In this document: positions 32,339-39,465 of the stretch, piece after piece | Layout of the letters: each line of letters begins with the position of its first letter | Position numbering within the stretch: position 1 is the stretch's first letter | Assembly (NCBI GenBank): GCA_017437785.1 | Contig: JAFRXH010000083.1 | Location: 1 to 39,465, forward strand | Reading direction: 5' to 3' | DNA from: Lachnospiraceae bacterium | GTDB lineage: Bacteria > Bacillota > Clostridia > Lachnospirales > Lachnospiraceae | Length of the DNA: 39,465 nt | The notes under the pieces: model-generated | What the model saw: only the letters and a program-made list of their open reading frames with translations | What the model was told of the DNA's origin: nothing | The model's database searches: none | Position numbers and translations under genes: made by a program

Positions 32339-32465
32339 AAGATTCTTCGCTTCGCTCAGAATGACATTGTTTAACCTGTGCAATCGAGTAGGGAAGACGA
32401 AGTCACACCCTACTCGCGCGCGGGTCGCCGGTTGCCGTCAGGCAACGTTTTCCTTTCGGCGACCC
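32339..32465 (-). repeat. Structured repeats in the khpA-rimM gap
   Basis: Three palindromic units follow the khpA terminator. These are GGGTCGCCG/CGGCGACCC (32422-32465) enclosing GTTGCC/GGCAAC, CGAGTAGGG/CCCTACTCG (32385-32416) around a 14-nt loop, and a GATTCTTCGCTTCGCTCAGA-type unit (32341-32360). I recall the last as a dispersed repeat in unrelated bacterial genomes. They form part of the 5' leader of any rimM-trmD transcript. Confidence 0.65.
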
Positions 32466-32470
32466 TGTGC

Positions 32471-32503
32471 ATATAAAATGCCCGGAAAAAGACTTCCGGG
32501 CAT
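32471..32503 (-). terminator. Intrinsic terminator after khpA
   Basis: On the minus strand: ATGCCCGGAA, short loop, TTCCGGGCAT, then TTTTATAT. It begins 11 nt after the khpA stop. It separates ylxM-ffh-rpsP-khpA from rimM-trmD, so either rimM-trmD has its own promoter or read-through is partial. Confidence 0.85.
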
Positions 32504-32514
32504 CCTGGTTGATC

Positions 32515-32745
32515 TTACTCGATTATGTCCACATCCACGTAGGTATCATCCCTGGTGGAAGCTGCTTTAACAACGGCGCGGATCGCCTTGGCTATCCTGC
32601 CCTGCTTTCCGATGACCTTTCCCATGTCTGAAGGGTCAACCTTAAGCTTGACGGTAATATGCTTACCATCAACCTCCTCGGTGACCTGCACAGCCTCCGG
32701 TTTATCAACCAGAGCCTTGGCCATCACCTCAACTAATTCTTTCAT
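32515..32745 (-). CDS. khpA: KH-domain RNA-binding protein KhpA (YlqC)
   Basis: A 76-residue single KH domain protein. VDPSDMGKVIGKQGRIAKAIRAVVKA carries the GxxG loop (GKQG) that binds single-stranded RNA. KhpA usually works with KhpB in RNA metabolism and cell-wall control. Its position directly after rpsP (20-nt gap) is the standard Firmicutes order. GGGGG precedes the start. Confidence 0.97.
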   Translation of the reverse strand: MKELVEVMAKALVDKPEAVQVTEEVDGKHITVKLKVDPSDMGKVIGKQGRIAKAIRAVVKAASTRDDTYVDVDIIE

Positions 32746-32765
32746 TCAGATACCCCCGGCTCAGA

Positions 32766-33011
32766 TTATTTTTCGATATTAGCCAGCTTAAGGAGCTTTC
32801 CTACGGTCTCGGTAGGCTGAGCACCGTTAGCAAGCCACTTCTTAGCCTTCTCCTCATCAAACTTGAAAGTAGAGGGGTTAGTATTGGGATCGTAGGTTCC
32901 TACCTCGTCGATCACCTTACCGTCACGTGCGTTACGGGAATCAGCCACAACGATACGATACTGGGGCTTTTTCTTCTTTCCCATTCTTGTTAATCTCATC
33001 TTTACTGCCAT
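32766..33011 (-). CDS. rpsP: 30S ribosomal protein S16
   Basis: An 81-residue S16: [21 protein letters not shown] and [21 protein letters not shown] are diagnostic. Length is normal. GGGAGG lies 8 nt before the start. It sits between ffh and khpA, 40 nt after ffh. Confidence 0.99.
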   Translation of the reverse strand: MAVKMRLTRMGKKKKPQYRIVVADSRNARDGKVIDEVGTYDPNTNPSTFKFDEEKAKKWLANGAQPTETVGKLLKLANIEK

Positions 33012-33051
33012 TTTTAATTTCCTCCCTTTTTTTGGATATAATAATGATTAT

Positions 33052-34407
33052 TTAAAACGGAAAGCGAAAGCCTCCACGTCCTTTCTTACCCATGCCCCCC
33101 ATCATACCGGGCATCTGCTTCATCATCTTCTGTGACTGCTCAAACTGCTTGATGAAGCGGTTCACTATAGCGATATCAACACCTGCACCCTTTGCTATCC
33201 TGTACTTACGCTGGGGATTTAAGAGCTTCGGATTGGCCCTCTCCTGCGGTGTCATGGACAGCACTATGGCCTCTGTCTGCTTAAGCTGTTTATCGTCTAT
33301 CATTGAGCTGATATCGCCCATCTTCGAACCCACACCGGGCAGCATTGAAAGTATGCTTCCTATGCCTCCCATCTTCTGCATCTGCTTCATGGATTCAAGG
33401 AAATCGTTAAAATCGAACTTGCCTTTCTTAAGGCGTCCGGCCATGTCCTTCTCGGTTTCGGGATCGATATCTATGCTCTGCTCGACCTTTTCGATAAGTG
33501 AGAGCACATCGCCCATTCCCAGGATACGTCCCGCCATTCTGTCGGGATAAAACTGCTCAAGGTCGGAGAGCTTCTCTCCCATACCTACGTATAATATAGG
33601 CTTACCGGTTACAGCCTTAACGGAAAGTGCGGCACCGCCCCTGGTATCACCATCCATCTTTGATAGGATGATGCCCGTCACTCCGATCTTGTCATCGAAC
33701 TCTTTAGCAACGTTAACTGCGTCCTGACCGGTCATAGCATCAACTACCAGAAGCGTCTGGTGTACTTCGATCTGCTCCTTGATGTTGATGAGCTCCTGCA
33801 TCATGTCCTCATCAATATGGAGACGGCCGGCTGTATCTATGATGACCACGTTATGGCCGTTCTTTTCGGCATAGGCCATAGCTTCTTTAGCAATATCAAC
33901 AGGCTTATGATCGGTCCCCATTGAGAAGACATCCACTTCCTGCTTCTTACCGTTTATCTCGAGCTGCTCTATAGCAGCCGGTCTGTACACGTCGCAGGCA
34001 ACCAGCAGGGGTTTCTTGCCTTTTAACTTAAGCTTGCCTGCGATCTTTGCCGTAGTAGTCGTCTTACCTGCACCCTGAAGACCGCACATCATGATGACCG
34101 TTGTAGCCTTACCGGGCTGCAGCTTAAGCTCAGTGGTCTCGCTTCCCATAAGAGAGGTCATCTCTTCATTTACGATCTTGATGACCATCTGGCCGGGGTT
34201 AAGACCGTTCATCACGTCCTCACCTACTGCCCGCTCTTCTACAGACTTAACAAACTGCTTTACCACACGGAAGTTAACGTCTGCTTCGAGCAGTGCCATC
34301 TTGACTTCCTTCATGGCCCCGCGTACATCTGCTTCGGTCAGCTTGCCTTTGCCTTTAAGCCCCTTGAAGATATTCTGTAATTTATCACTTAAGCTCTCAA
34401 ATGCCAT
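33052..34407 (-). CDS. ffh: Signal recognition particle protein Ffh
   Basis: A 451-residue SRP54 GTPase that binds 4.5S/6S RNA and signal peptides for co-translational targeting. An N-domain (1-90) precedes the G-domain: GLQGAGKTTT (109-118), ACDVYRPAAIEQL, IIDTAGR, TKMD-equivalent SKMDGDTRGGAALS. The Met-rich M-domain follows (about 300-451) with the tail MMKQMPGMMGGMG. Length is typical. The start at 34407 lies 2 nt after the ylxM stop. Confidence 0.99.
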   Translation of the reverse strand: MAFESLSDKLQNIFKGLKGKGKLTEADVRGAMKEVKMALLEADVNFRVVKQFVKSVEERAVGEDVMNGLNPGQMVIKIVNEEMTSLMGSETTELKLQPGKATTVIMMCGLQGAGKTTTTAKIAGKLKLKGKKPLLVACDVYRPAAIEQLEINGKKQEVDVFSMGTDHKPVDIAKEAMAYAEKNGHNVVIIDTAGRLHIDEDMMQELINIKEQIEVHQTLLVVDAMTGQDAVNVAKEFDDKIGVTGIILSKMDGDTRGGAALSVKAVTGKPILYVGMGEKLSDLEQFYPDRMAGRILGMGDVLSLIEKVEQSIDIDPETEKDMAGRLKKGKFDFNDFLESMKQMQKMGGIGSILSMLPGVGSKMGDISSMIDDKQLKQTEAIVLSMTPQERANPKLLNPQRKYRIAKGAGVDIAIVNRFIKQFEQSQKMMKQMPGMMGGMGKKGRGGFRFPF

Positions 34408-34409
34408 AT

Positions 34410-34769
34410 CTATATCTCATCCAATAAATGATCTATCGCCTGCAGCAGGCCGTTTGTTTCCGCCGCGGAAAGCTGTCGTGTCCCGTCGCTCTCCCTGCCC
34501 CCGGAGATAAGCTTTCTCATACTCTCCAAGCTGTCCCTGTTCTCACGGAAGCGTTCTATCAGTCCCAGACGCGTTTCGTATTCCTTAAGGCTTTTATCGC
34601 AGCGCTTTATCAGGTCATGTATATTCTGCCTGCTCACCTCAAAGCGCTCCGCTGCCTCCGCAAGGCTGAGATCCTCGAACACACAGGCTTCGTATACCTC
34701 CTGCTGGTGCTGTGTTAACAGCGGTCCGTAAAAATCATATAATATGCCCTGCTCGACTATTTTTTCCAT
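34410..34769 (-). CDS. ylxM: YlxM/p13-like helix-turn-helix protein
   Basis: A 119-residue sigma-70 region 4-like HTH protein (LLTQHQQEVYEACVFEDLSL, then AAERFEVSRQNIHDLIKRCD), found upstream of ffh in Firmicutes and thought to modulate SRP. The start at 34769 has no clear ribosome-binding site. The promoter at 34808-34780 predicts a transcript start only about 4 nt before it, so the mRNA may be leaderless. The C-terminal RQLSAAETNGLL stretch is less conserved. Confidence 0.95.
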   Translation of the reverse strand: MEKIVEQGILYDFYGPLLTQHQQEVYEACVFEDLSLAEAAERFEVSRQNIHDLIKRCDKSLKEYETRLGLIERFRENRDSLESMRKLISGGRESDGTRQLSAAETNGLLQAIDHLLDEI

Positions 34770-34779
34770 AACAAATGGT

Positions 34780-34808
34780 ATTATGCCAAAACAAAAACGT
34801 CCTGTCAA
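34780..34808 (-). promoter_or_regulatory. Promoter of ylxM-ffh embedded in a terminator
   Basis: On the minus strand: TTGACA (34808-34803), 17-nt spacer, CATAAT (34785-34780). The -35 box is within the 3' arm of the upstream gene's terminator and the spacer is its T-run. Confidence 0.7.
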
Positions 34809-34829
34809 GTATTTTTTCTTGACAGGACG
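34788..34829 (-). terminator. Intrinsic terminator after the sugar permease
   Basis: Perfect 12-bp stem CGTCCTGTCAAG/CTTGACAGGACG with an 8-nt loop (34798-34829), followed on the minus strand by TTTTTGTTTT. It ends the sugar transporter operon. Confidence 0.92.
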
Positions 34830-34850
34830 CTGACTGTCTTTTTGCTCTGC

Positions 34851-36020
34851 TTATTTGCTTGAGCTCTTTTTAGCTGCCATGATATCGAATACCACCGCAC
34901 CAAGGAGCACTGCACCCTTTACTATCTTCTGCCAGTCGGCATCCACACCGGTAAGCTGCATGCCCAGGTTGATGACACCGATCAGGGTAGCACCGACCAC
35001 CATACCGAATACGGATCCGGAACCGCCGTATGCCGATACACCGCCTACAACGCAGGCTGCTATGGCATCCATCTCGTAATAGGTACCTGCAGTAGAGTTA
35101 GCCGCCTGGAAACGTGCCACTACGATGTAGGATGTGATAACCGTCAGCACAGCCATGTTAAGGTAAGCAAAGAACATGATCTTCTTGGTATCCACACCCG
35201 AAAGCCTTGTCGCTTCCTTGTTACCGCCTATGGTATAGAAGTATCTGCCCAGAGTGGTCTTTGATGTGATGAAGCTGTAGATAAGGACTATAGCTACCAC
35301 CCATACCAGTACTGTAGGGATACCGCCTGCCATCGCAAGCTTATAAGCGAAGAGTATGATAACTCCTGCGGACAGTACGGATCTTACTATCACCGATATG
35401 AGAGATTCTGCTTCGTAACCCTTTTTTAACTTATTTGCCCTGCCGATAAAATTAACCGCTATCACGATCACGCTTGCTATGATACCTACGGTCAGACAGA
35501 CCATATTAAGCTCGTTGATCTTGGTTTCAAAAAGCTTGCCCGAAAAGATCTGAAGAAAGCTCTTGGGGAAGGGTCCTATACTTCCGGTGTCACTGTTTTC
35601 CGAAAGCAGTGCCGTACCCCAGCCTCTGAATGCCAGATAACCGGCCAGTGTGGCGATCCAGGGCGGAATGTTTACGTAAGCTACCAGGAATCCCAGTACA
35701 CAGCCGTATACTATTCCTATTATCAGCATGAGGAAGATCGATGCGCCTGCGCCCATACCCTTTGTTACCGCTACGATACCGCCTACAGCTCCCAGAAAAC
35801 ATACAAAGGATCCGCAGGAAAGATCGATATTACCGCCGGTGAGCATACACATCAGCATACCTGTCGCCAGTATGAATACATATGCATTCTGCGTGATCAG
35901 GGCGTTAAAGTTCAGCGGAGAGAACATCAAGCCATTTGTCCTTACCGTAAAGAAGATATATACCAGGACAAGAACGATCAGCATTGCATGCTTTTTTAAT
36001 GTTTCAAGAAATTTTGCCAT
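34851..36020 (-). CDS. mmsB: Multiple-monosaccharide ABC transporter permease, paralogue 2
   Basis: A 389-residue permease of the RbsC/XylH/GguB class with about ten membrane segments. MLTGGNIDLSCGSFVCFLG and IPPWIATLAGYLAFRG are the conserved family stretches, and TTLGRYFYTIGGNKEATRLSG is the cytoplasmic EAA-like loop. AAGGAG precedes the start. It is 12 nt after a clear paralogue and ends the operon. Confidence 0.9.
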   Translation of the reverse strand: MAKFLETLKKHAMLIVLVLVYIFFTVRTNGLMFSPLNFNALITQNAYVFILATGMLMCMLTGGNIDLSCGSFVCFLGAVGGIVAVTKGMGAGASIFLMLIIGIVYGCVLGFLVAYVNIPPWIATLAGYLAFRGWGTALLSENSDTGSIGPFPKSFLQIFSGKLFETKINELNMVCLTVGIIASVIVIAVNFIGRANKLKKGYEAESLISVIVRSVLSAGVIILFAYKLAMAGGIPTVLVWVVAIVLIYSFITSKTTLGRYFYTIGGNKEATRLSGVDTKKIMFFAYLNMAVLTVITSYIVVARFQAANSTAGTYYEMDAIAACVVGGVSAYGGSGSVFGMVVGATLIGVINLGMQLTGVDADWQKIVKGAVLLGAVVFDIMAAKKSSSK

Positions 36021-36032
36021 GATTCACTCTCC

Positions 36033-37199
36033 TTACTTTTTCTTCTTATTTGAGAGCACATCGAAGAGGATCGCTACAAGAACCACGATACCTTTGACAA
36101 CGCTCTGATAATTAGCCGACATACCCATGATACTCATGCCCTGGTTTATGACACCCATGAGCACCGCACCGATGATGACACCGAATATCCCGCCTTCACC
36201 GCCGTTTGCTGATGCACCGCCGATAAAGCAGGCTGCGATGGCATCCATCTCATAGCCGTTACCGAAGGTAGGCTGTGCACCTGATGCACGCGCTATCGTA
36301 AGTATACCTGCCAGACCGGCCATAAGTCCCATGTTGATATAAGCGAAGAAGTATACCTTACGTGAATCGATACCCGAAAGCCTGGTAGCCTTTTCGTTAC
36401 CGCCTACTGCATAAAGGTAACGGCCTATCGTAGTCTTTGTAGTGATATATCCATATGCTATCAGCACTACCGCTATCCAGATAAGGCCTGCGGGAATACC
36501 CTTGTAATTAGCCAGTTTAAAGAATACCCACAAAACAGCCGCACAAATGACCACCATCCTGGGTATCACCTGATACAGAGGCTGCAGCTCATAACCTTTT
36601 GCCTTGGCACTCAGTCTCTTCTTTACAACAAATGCCGTGTATACCAAAGCTACTGCAACACCTGCTGCCATACATGTAATGTTAAAGCCGTCACCGCCTA
36701 AAACATCGGGGATATAGCAGTCTGCGCCTCCGCCGAATACATTAAGGAAAGTCTCGTTACGCACACCTACCGCAAAACCTTTCATGACCACATTTGCCAG
36801 TCCGCGGAAGGCATACATACCGGCCAGAGTCGCTATGAACGGAGGCACCTTTACGTAGGCAATCCAGAAGCCCTGCCATACACCTACCAGTATACCGCCG
36901 ATGAGCATTACTGCTACCGCTACCCATACATTGATGCTCTTATCCATCATCACGGCACCGATACCGCCCACAAAACATACCACCGAGCCGACTGCAAGGT
37001 CTATGTTACCGCCGGTAAGTATACACAGCAGCATACCTGCCGCCAGAACGAACACATATGCATTCTGGGAGATAAGGTTATTGATGTTCTGGGGAAGAAG
37101 GATCTTCCCTCCGGTACTTGCGTAAAAGAATATGATCACTGCGATCAGGGCAAATACCATCGTATATTTTTTTAATACATCAAGTAATTTAAGATTCAT
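36033..37199 (-). CDS. mmsB: Multiple-monosaccharide ABC transporter permease, paralogue 1
   Basis: A 388-residue permease, paralogous throughout to the next gene: ILTGGNIDLAVGSVVCFVGG, PPFIATLAGMYAFRG and TTIGRYLYAVGGNEKATRLSG. It has about ten membrane segments and imports sugar with the adjacent ATPase and binding protein. The start at 37199 follows GAGGGG and lies one base after the ATPase stop. Two permease genes suggest a heterodimeric channel, whereas the usual GguAB/ChvE system has one. Confidence 0.92.
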   Translation of the reverse strand: MNLKLLDVLKKYTMVFALIAVIIFFYASTGGKILLPQNINNLISQNAYVFVLAAGMLLCILTGGNIDLAVGSVVCFVGGIGAVMMDKSINVWVAVAVMLIGGILVGVWQGFWIAYVKVPPFIATLAGMYAFRGLANVVMKGFAVGVRNETFLNVFGGGADCYIPDVLGGDGFNITCMAAGVAVALVYTAFVVKKRLSAKAKGYELQPLYQVIPRMVVICAAVLWVFFKLANYKGIPAGLIWIAVVLIAYGYITTKTTIGRYLYAVGGNEKATRLSGIDSRKVYFFAYINMGLMAGLAGILTIARASGAQPTFGNGYEMDAIAACFIGGASANGGEGGIFGVIIGAVLMGVINQGMSIMGMSANYQSVVKGIVVLVAILFDVLSNKKKK

Positions 37200-37200
37200 A

Positions 37201-38745
37201 CTATTCGCCCCTCCCCGCCTGTAAGATGCAGGCCATGATATTCTCCTGTGTGGCTTCGCTTGCTTTCATCTCTCCCACAAAGCGGCCCTCATTCATTATA
37301 TAGATACGGTCGCTCATGCCTATAACCTCGGGAAGCTCGGATGATATCATGACTACCGATTTTCCTGCCTTTACCAGATCGTTGATGATACAGTAGATCT
37401 CATACTTGGCACCTACGTCTATACCTCTGGTAGGCTCATCCAGTATAAGTATATCCGGATCCGTAAACATCCACTTTGCCAAAAGCACCTTCTGCTGGTT
37501 ACCTCCGGAAAGATTACCGACGTTCTGTTCAACGGATGGTGTCTTAGTCCTGAGTTTATCCTTGTACTCAACAGCCACCTGGTATTCCTTATCCATATCG
37601 ATGATGCCGTGATTGCTTACGCCCTTCATGTTGGCAAGTGAGGTATTCACACGTATGGGATTCGAAAGAACCAGTCCGTTACCCTTACGATCCTCTGTAA
37701 CATATGCAAGCTTTGCATTAATGGCTTCGCGCGGATTCTTAAGCACCACTTCCTTACCGTTTATCATAAGGGTACCTGTGATATCCGAACCGTAGGAACG
37801 TCCGAAGATACTCATTGCAAGTTCTGTACGTCCGGCACCCATAAGTCCGTAGATACCTACCACTTCACCTTTCTTGACATTCATGTTTACATTGTCGACA
37901 ACCTTACGTTCCGCATAGACCGGATGATATACCGTCCAGTTCTTTACTTCCATGTTCACGCTGCCGATCTCCCTGACAATATCATTGCGCTTGGGAAAGC
38001 GATCCGTTATCTCGCGGCCTACCATGCCCTTGATGATCCTGTCCTCATTTATCTCCATGGTATGGCAGTCCATCGTTTCAACGGTCGAACCGTCGCGCAC
38101 TACAGTGATCTTATCCGCAACATACACAACCTCATTAAGCTTGTGCGTTATGATGATCATTGTCATGCCCTTTTTCTTAAATTCGAGCATCAGATCAAGG
38201 AGTGCTCTTGAATCGGTTTCATTAAGTGATGATGTGGGCTCATCCAGTATCAGCAATTTAGCATTTTTCGCCAGTGCTTTTGCTATCTCCACCAGCTGCT
38301 GTTTACCTGTTCCTATATCCTTTATAAGTACACGCGATGATTCCGAAAGCCCCACCATCTTAAGATACTTATCAGCCTCGCCGTACGTTTCATCCCAGTT
38401 GATCGCATTCTTGCTCCCGCGCTCGTTGCCCAGGAACATATTCTCACCTATTGTCATCTGAGGAACCAGCGCCAATTCCTGATGAATGATAACGATACCT
38501 TTCTTCTCCGAATCCGTTATCTTCTGGAACTGGCATACCTCACCATTATATATTATATCTCCTTCGTAACTTCCGAAGGGATATATACCGCTGAGCACAT
38601 TCATCAGCGTGGACTTACCCGCCCCGTTCTCTCCTACCAGCGCATGTATCTCTCCTTCTTCAACCTTCAGGTTCACATTATCGAGAGCCTTAACGCCCGG
38701 GAAAGTCTTGGTAATATCCTTCATTTCAAGTAATATCTTGCCCAA
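37201..38745 (-). CDS. mmsA: Multiple-monosaccharide ABC transporter ATPase (GguA/MmsA-like)
   Basis: A 514-residue double ABC ATPase of the RbsA/XylG/GguA class. Domain 1 has GENGAGKST, a diverged signature ([14 protein letters not shown]) and [11 protein letters not shown]. Domain 2 has a degenerate Walker A (GLMGAGRTE), signature LSGGNQQKV and [16 protein letters not shown]. This asymmetry is normal in the family. The start is a TTG at 38745 with GGAGGGG 7 nt upstream; the next ATG lacks such a site. It couples to the two permeases. Confidence 0.93.
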   Translation of the reverse strand: MGKILLEMKDITKTFPGVKALDNVNLKVEEGEIHALVGENGAGKSTLMNVLSGIYPFGSYEGDIIYNGEVCQFQKITDSEKKGIVIIHQELALVPQMTIGENMFLGNERGSKNAINWDETYGEADKYLKMVGLSESSRVLIKDIGTGKQQLVEIAKALAKNAKLLILDEPTSSLNETDSRALLDLMLEFKKKGMTMIIITHKLNEVVYVADKITVVRDGSTVETMDCHTMEINEDRIIKGMVGREITDRFPKRNDIVREIGSVNMEVKNWTVYHPVYAERKVVDNVNMNVKKGEVVGIYGLMGAGRTELAMSIFGRSYGSDITGTLMINGKEVVLKNPREAINAKLAYVTEDRKGNGLVLSNPIRVNTSLANMKGVSNHGIIDMDKEYQVAVEYKDKLRTKTPSVEQNVGNLSGGNQQKVLLAKWMFTDPDILILDEPTRGIDVGAKYEIYCIINDLVKAGKSVVMISSELPEVIGMSDRIYIMNEGRFVGEMKASEATQENIMACILQAGRGE

Positions 38746-38794
38746 AATGCCCCTCCAATCTGTACTGAGTGCCTATATCTTCCCTGTTATACAA

Positions 38795-38816
38795 CAGGCG
38801 GGGTTTTCCCCGCCTG
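38795..38816 (-). terminator. GC-rich hairpin between binding-protein and ATPase genes
   Basis: A perfect 9-bp stem CAGGCGGGG/CCCCGCCTG with a 4-nt loop and no T-run on the minus-strand side (TTGTATAAC follows). Such hairpins after sugar-binding-protein genes usually protect the 3' end and lower downstream expression, so more binding protein is made than ATPase. Confidence 0.7.
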
Positions 38817-38847
38817 CCGTATAATGATTTACTGCTATCTCTTTTTC

Positions 38848-39465
38848 TTATTTTAACTGATCTTCGGTGTAGTAACCGGAATCGATCAGGATAGCCTTGT
38901 AGTTGTTAGCATCTGCAAATACAGGCTCGCAAAGGAATGAAGGAACAGTGATAACACCGTTGTTGTATGTAGAAGTATCGTTAACATCTACAGTTTCTCC
39001 CTTTAAGATCTGGCCTGTCATCTTAACAACCTGTGATGCAAGAGTACGGGTATCCTTGAATACTGACATGCTCTGCTTGCCTGCGATCATGTTCTTGGTA
39101 TTCTCAATATCGCAGTCCTGACCGGTGATGATGGGATAAGATCCATTGTAGTTAGCTGCCAGAGCGTTCTCAACACCAAGTGCGGTAGAGTCGTTAGAGC
39201 ACAGCCATACGTCTACGTTGGTTCCGTCTGCATAGAAGGATGATAAGATGTTCTCTGCTCTGGACTGAGCCTTATCGGTTGCCCAGGTAGGAGTTGCAAC
39301 TTCATCAAAGGTCTTCTGTCCGGATACTACGTTGAGCTTGCCCTGATCGATGTAAGGCTTAAGTACATCGTAAGCACCGTTGAAGAAGTAACCTGCATTG
39401 TTGTCACCGGGATCACCTGCAGTGAACTCAATATTGAAAGGTCCTGCTGCATTGTCCAGATCAAG
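38848..39465 (-). CDS. chvE: ChvE-like sugar-binding protein, 5' part outside window
   Basis: The C-terminal 205 codons of a periplasmic-binding-protein-type lipoprotein; the signal peptide lies beyond the right edge. FTAGDPGDNNAGYFFNGAYD, VWLCSNDSTALGVENAL, ITGQDCDIENTKNMIAGKQ and MSVFKDTRTLA are typical of ChvE/multiple-sugar-binding proteins; the last stretch and the D/N residues contact sugar in this family. It would deliver monosaccharides to the permease/ATPase genes downstream. Ends ...YYTEDQLK. Confidence 0.92.
   Translation of the reverse strand, partial: LDLDNAAGPFNIEFTAGDPGDNNAGYFFNGAYDVLKPYIDQGKLNVVSGQKTFDEVATPTWATDKAQSRAENILSSFYADGTNVDVWLCSNDSTALGVENALAANYNGSYPIITGQDCDIENTKNMIAGKQSMSVFKDTRTLASQVVKMTGQILKGETVDVNDTSTYNNGVITVPSFLCEPVFADANNYKAILIDSGYYTEDQLK

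Overview
The window looks like a chromosomal segment of a low- to mid-GC Clostridia, most probably Lachnospiraceae. This is inferred from the Firmicutes gene order ylxM-ffh-rpsP-khpA-rimM-trmD, strong AGGAGG-type ribosome binding sites, occasional TTG starts, several YtrA/Nat/YhfC-type membrane modules, and a ChvE/Ggu-type sugar transporter. Most genes lie on the minus strand. The exceptions are one transposase-like gene (about 1.8-2.6 kb) and one four-gene cassette (about 23.2-28.1 kb), both on the plus strand.

Region 1 (1-12.2 kb) is accessory. It holds a metallo-beta-lactamase-fold hydrolase coupled to a short-chain dehydrogenase, a REP-associated tyrosine transposase (RAYT), and a tight minus-strand operon of a heterodimeric ABC exporter, a P-loop kinase/GNAT fusion, a GNAT and a methyltransferase. 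A further GNAT and an ABC-F protein follow. A family of 30-bp palindromes (GAGGAC...GTCCTC) is scattered through exactly this region. I count 14 copies: single copies, inverted copies on either side of the RAYT gene, two phased tandem arrays (37-bp and 41-bp periods), and one copy split by a 97-nt hairpin element. Several copies have become the coding ends of neighbouring genes. The ABC-F gene has a long leader with a promoter, an intrinsic terminator and four palindromes, which suggests transcription attenuation.

Region 2 (12.5-23.1 kb) is regulatory and membrane-related. It contains a LacI-type sensor fused to GGDEF, an ABC-2 transporter pair, a GntR(YtrA)-controlled operon with a YhfC-family membrane protease and a DUF1648/DUF5808-like protein, a GH2 glycoside hydrolase and a GNAT. 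The GntR operon has a 16-bp perfect inverted repeat over its -10 box.

Region 3 (23.2-28.1 kb) is the strongest candidate for an undescribed system. It is a plus-strand cassette of four tightly linked genes: an unrecognised protein, a coiled-coil/MoxR-like AAA+ ATPase, a VWA-like protein with a degenerate metal site, and a small helical protein resembling the C-terminus of TelA. It is bounded by a divergent GNAT gene and a convergent transporter gene.

Region 4 (28.1-39.5 kb) is mostly core. It has a NatAB-type ABC exporter whose permease is fused to a CPBP protease domain, then the SRP/ribosome/tRNA operon (trmD, rimM, khpA, rpsP, ffh, ylxM), then a multiple-monosaccharide ABC transporter with two paralogous permeases. 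The window ends inside the sugar-binding protein gene.
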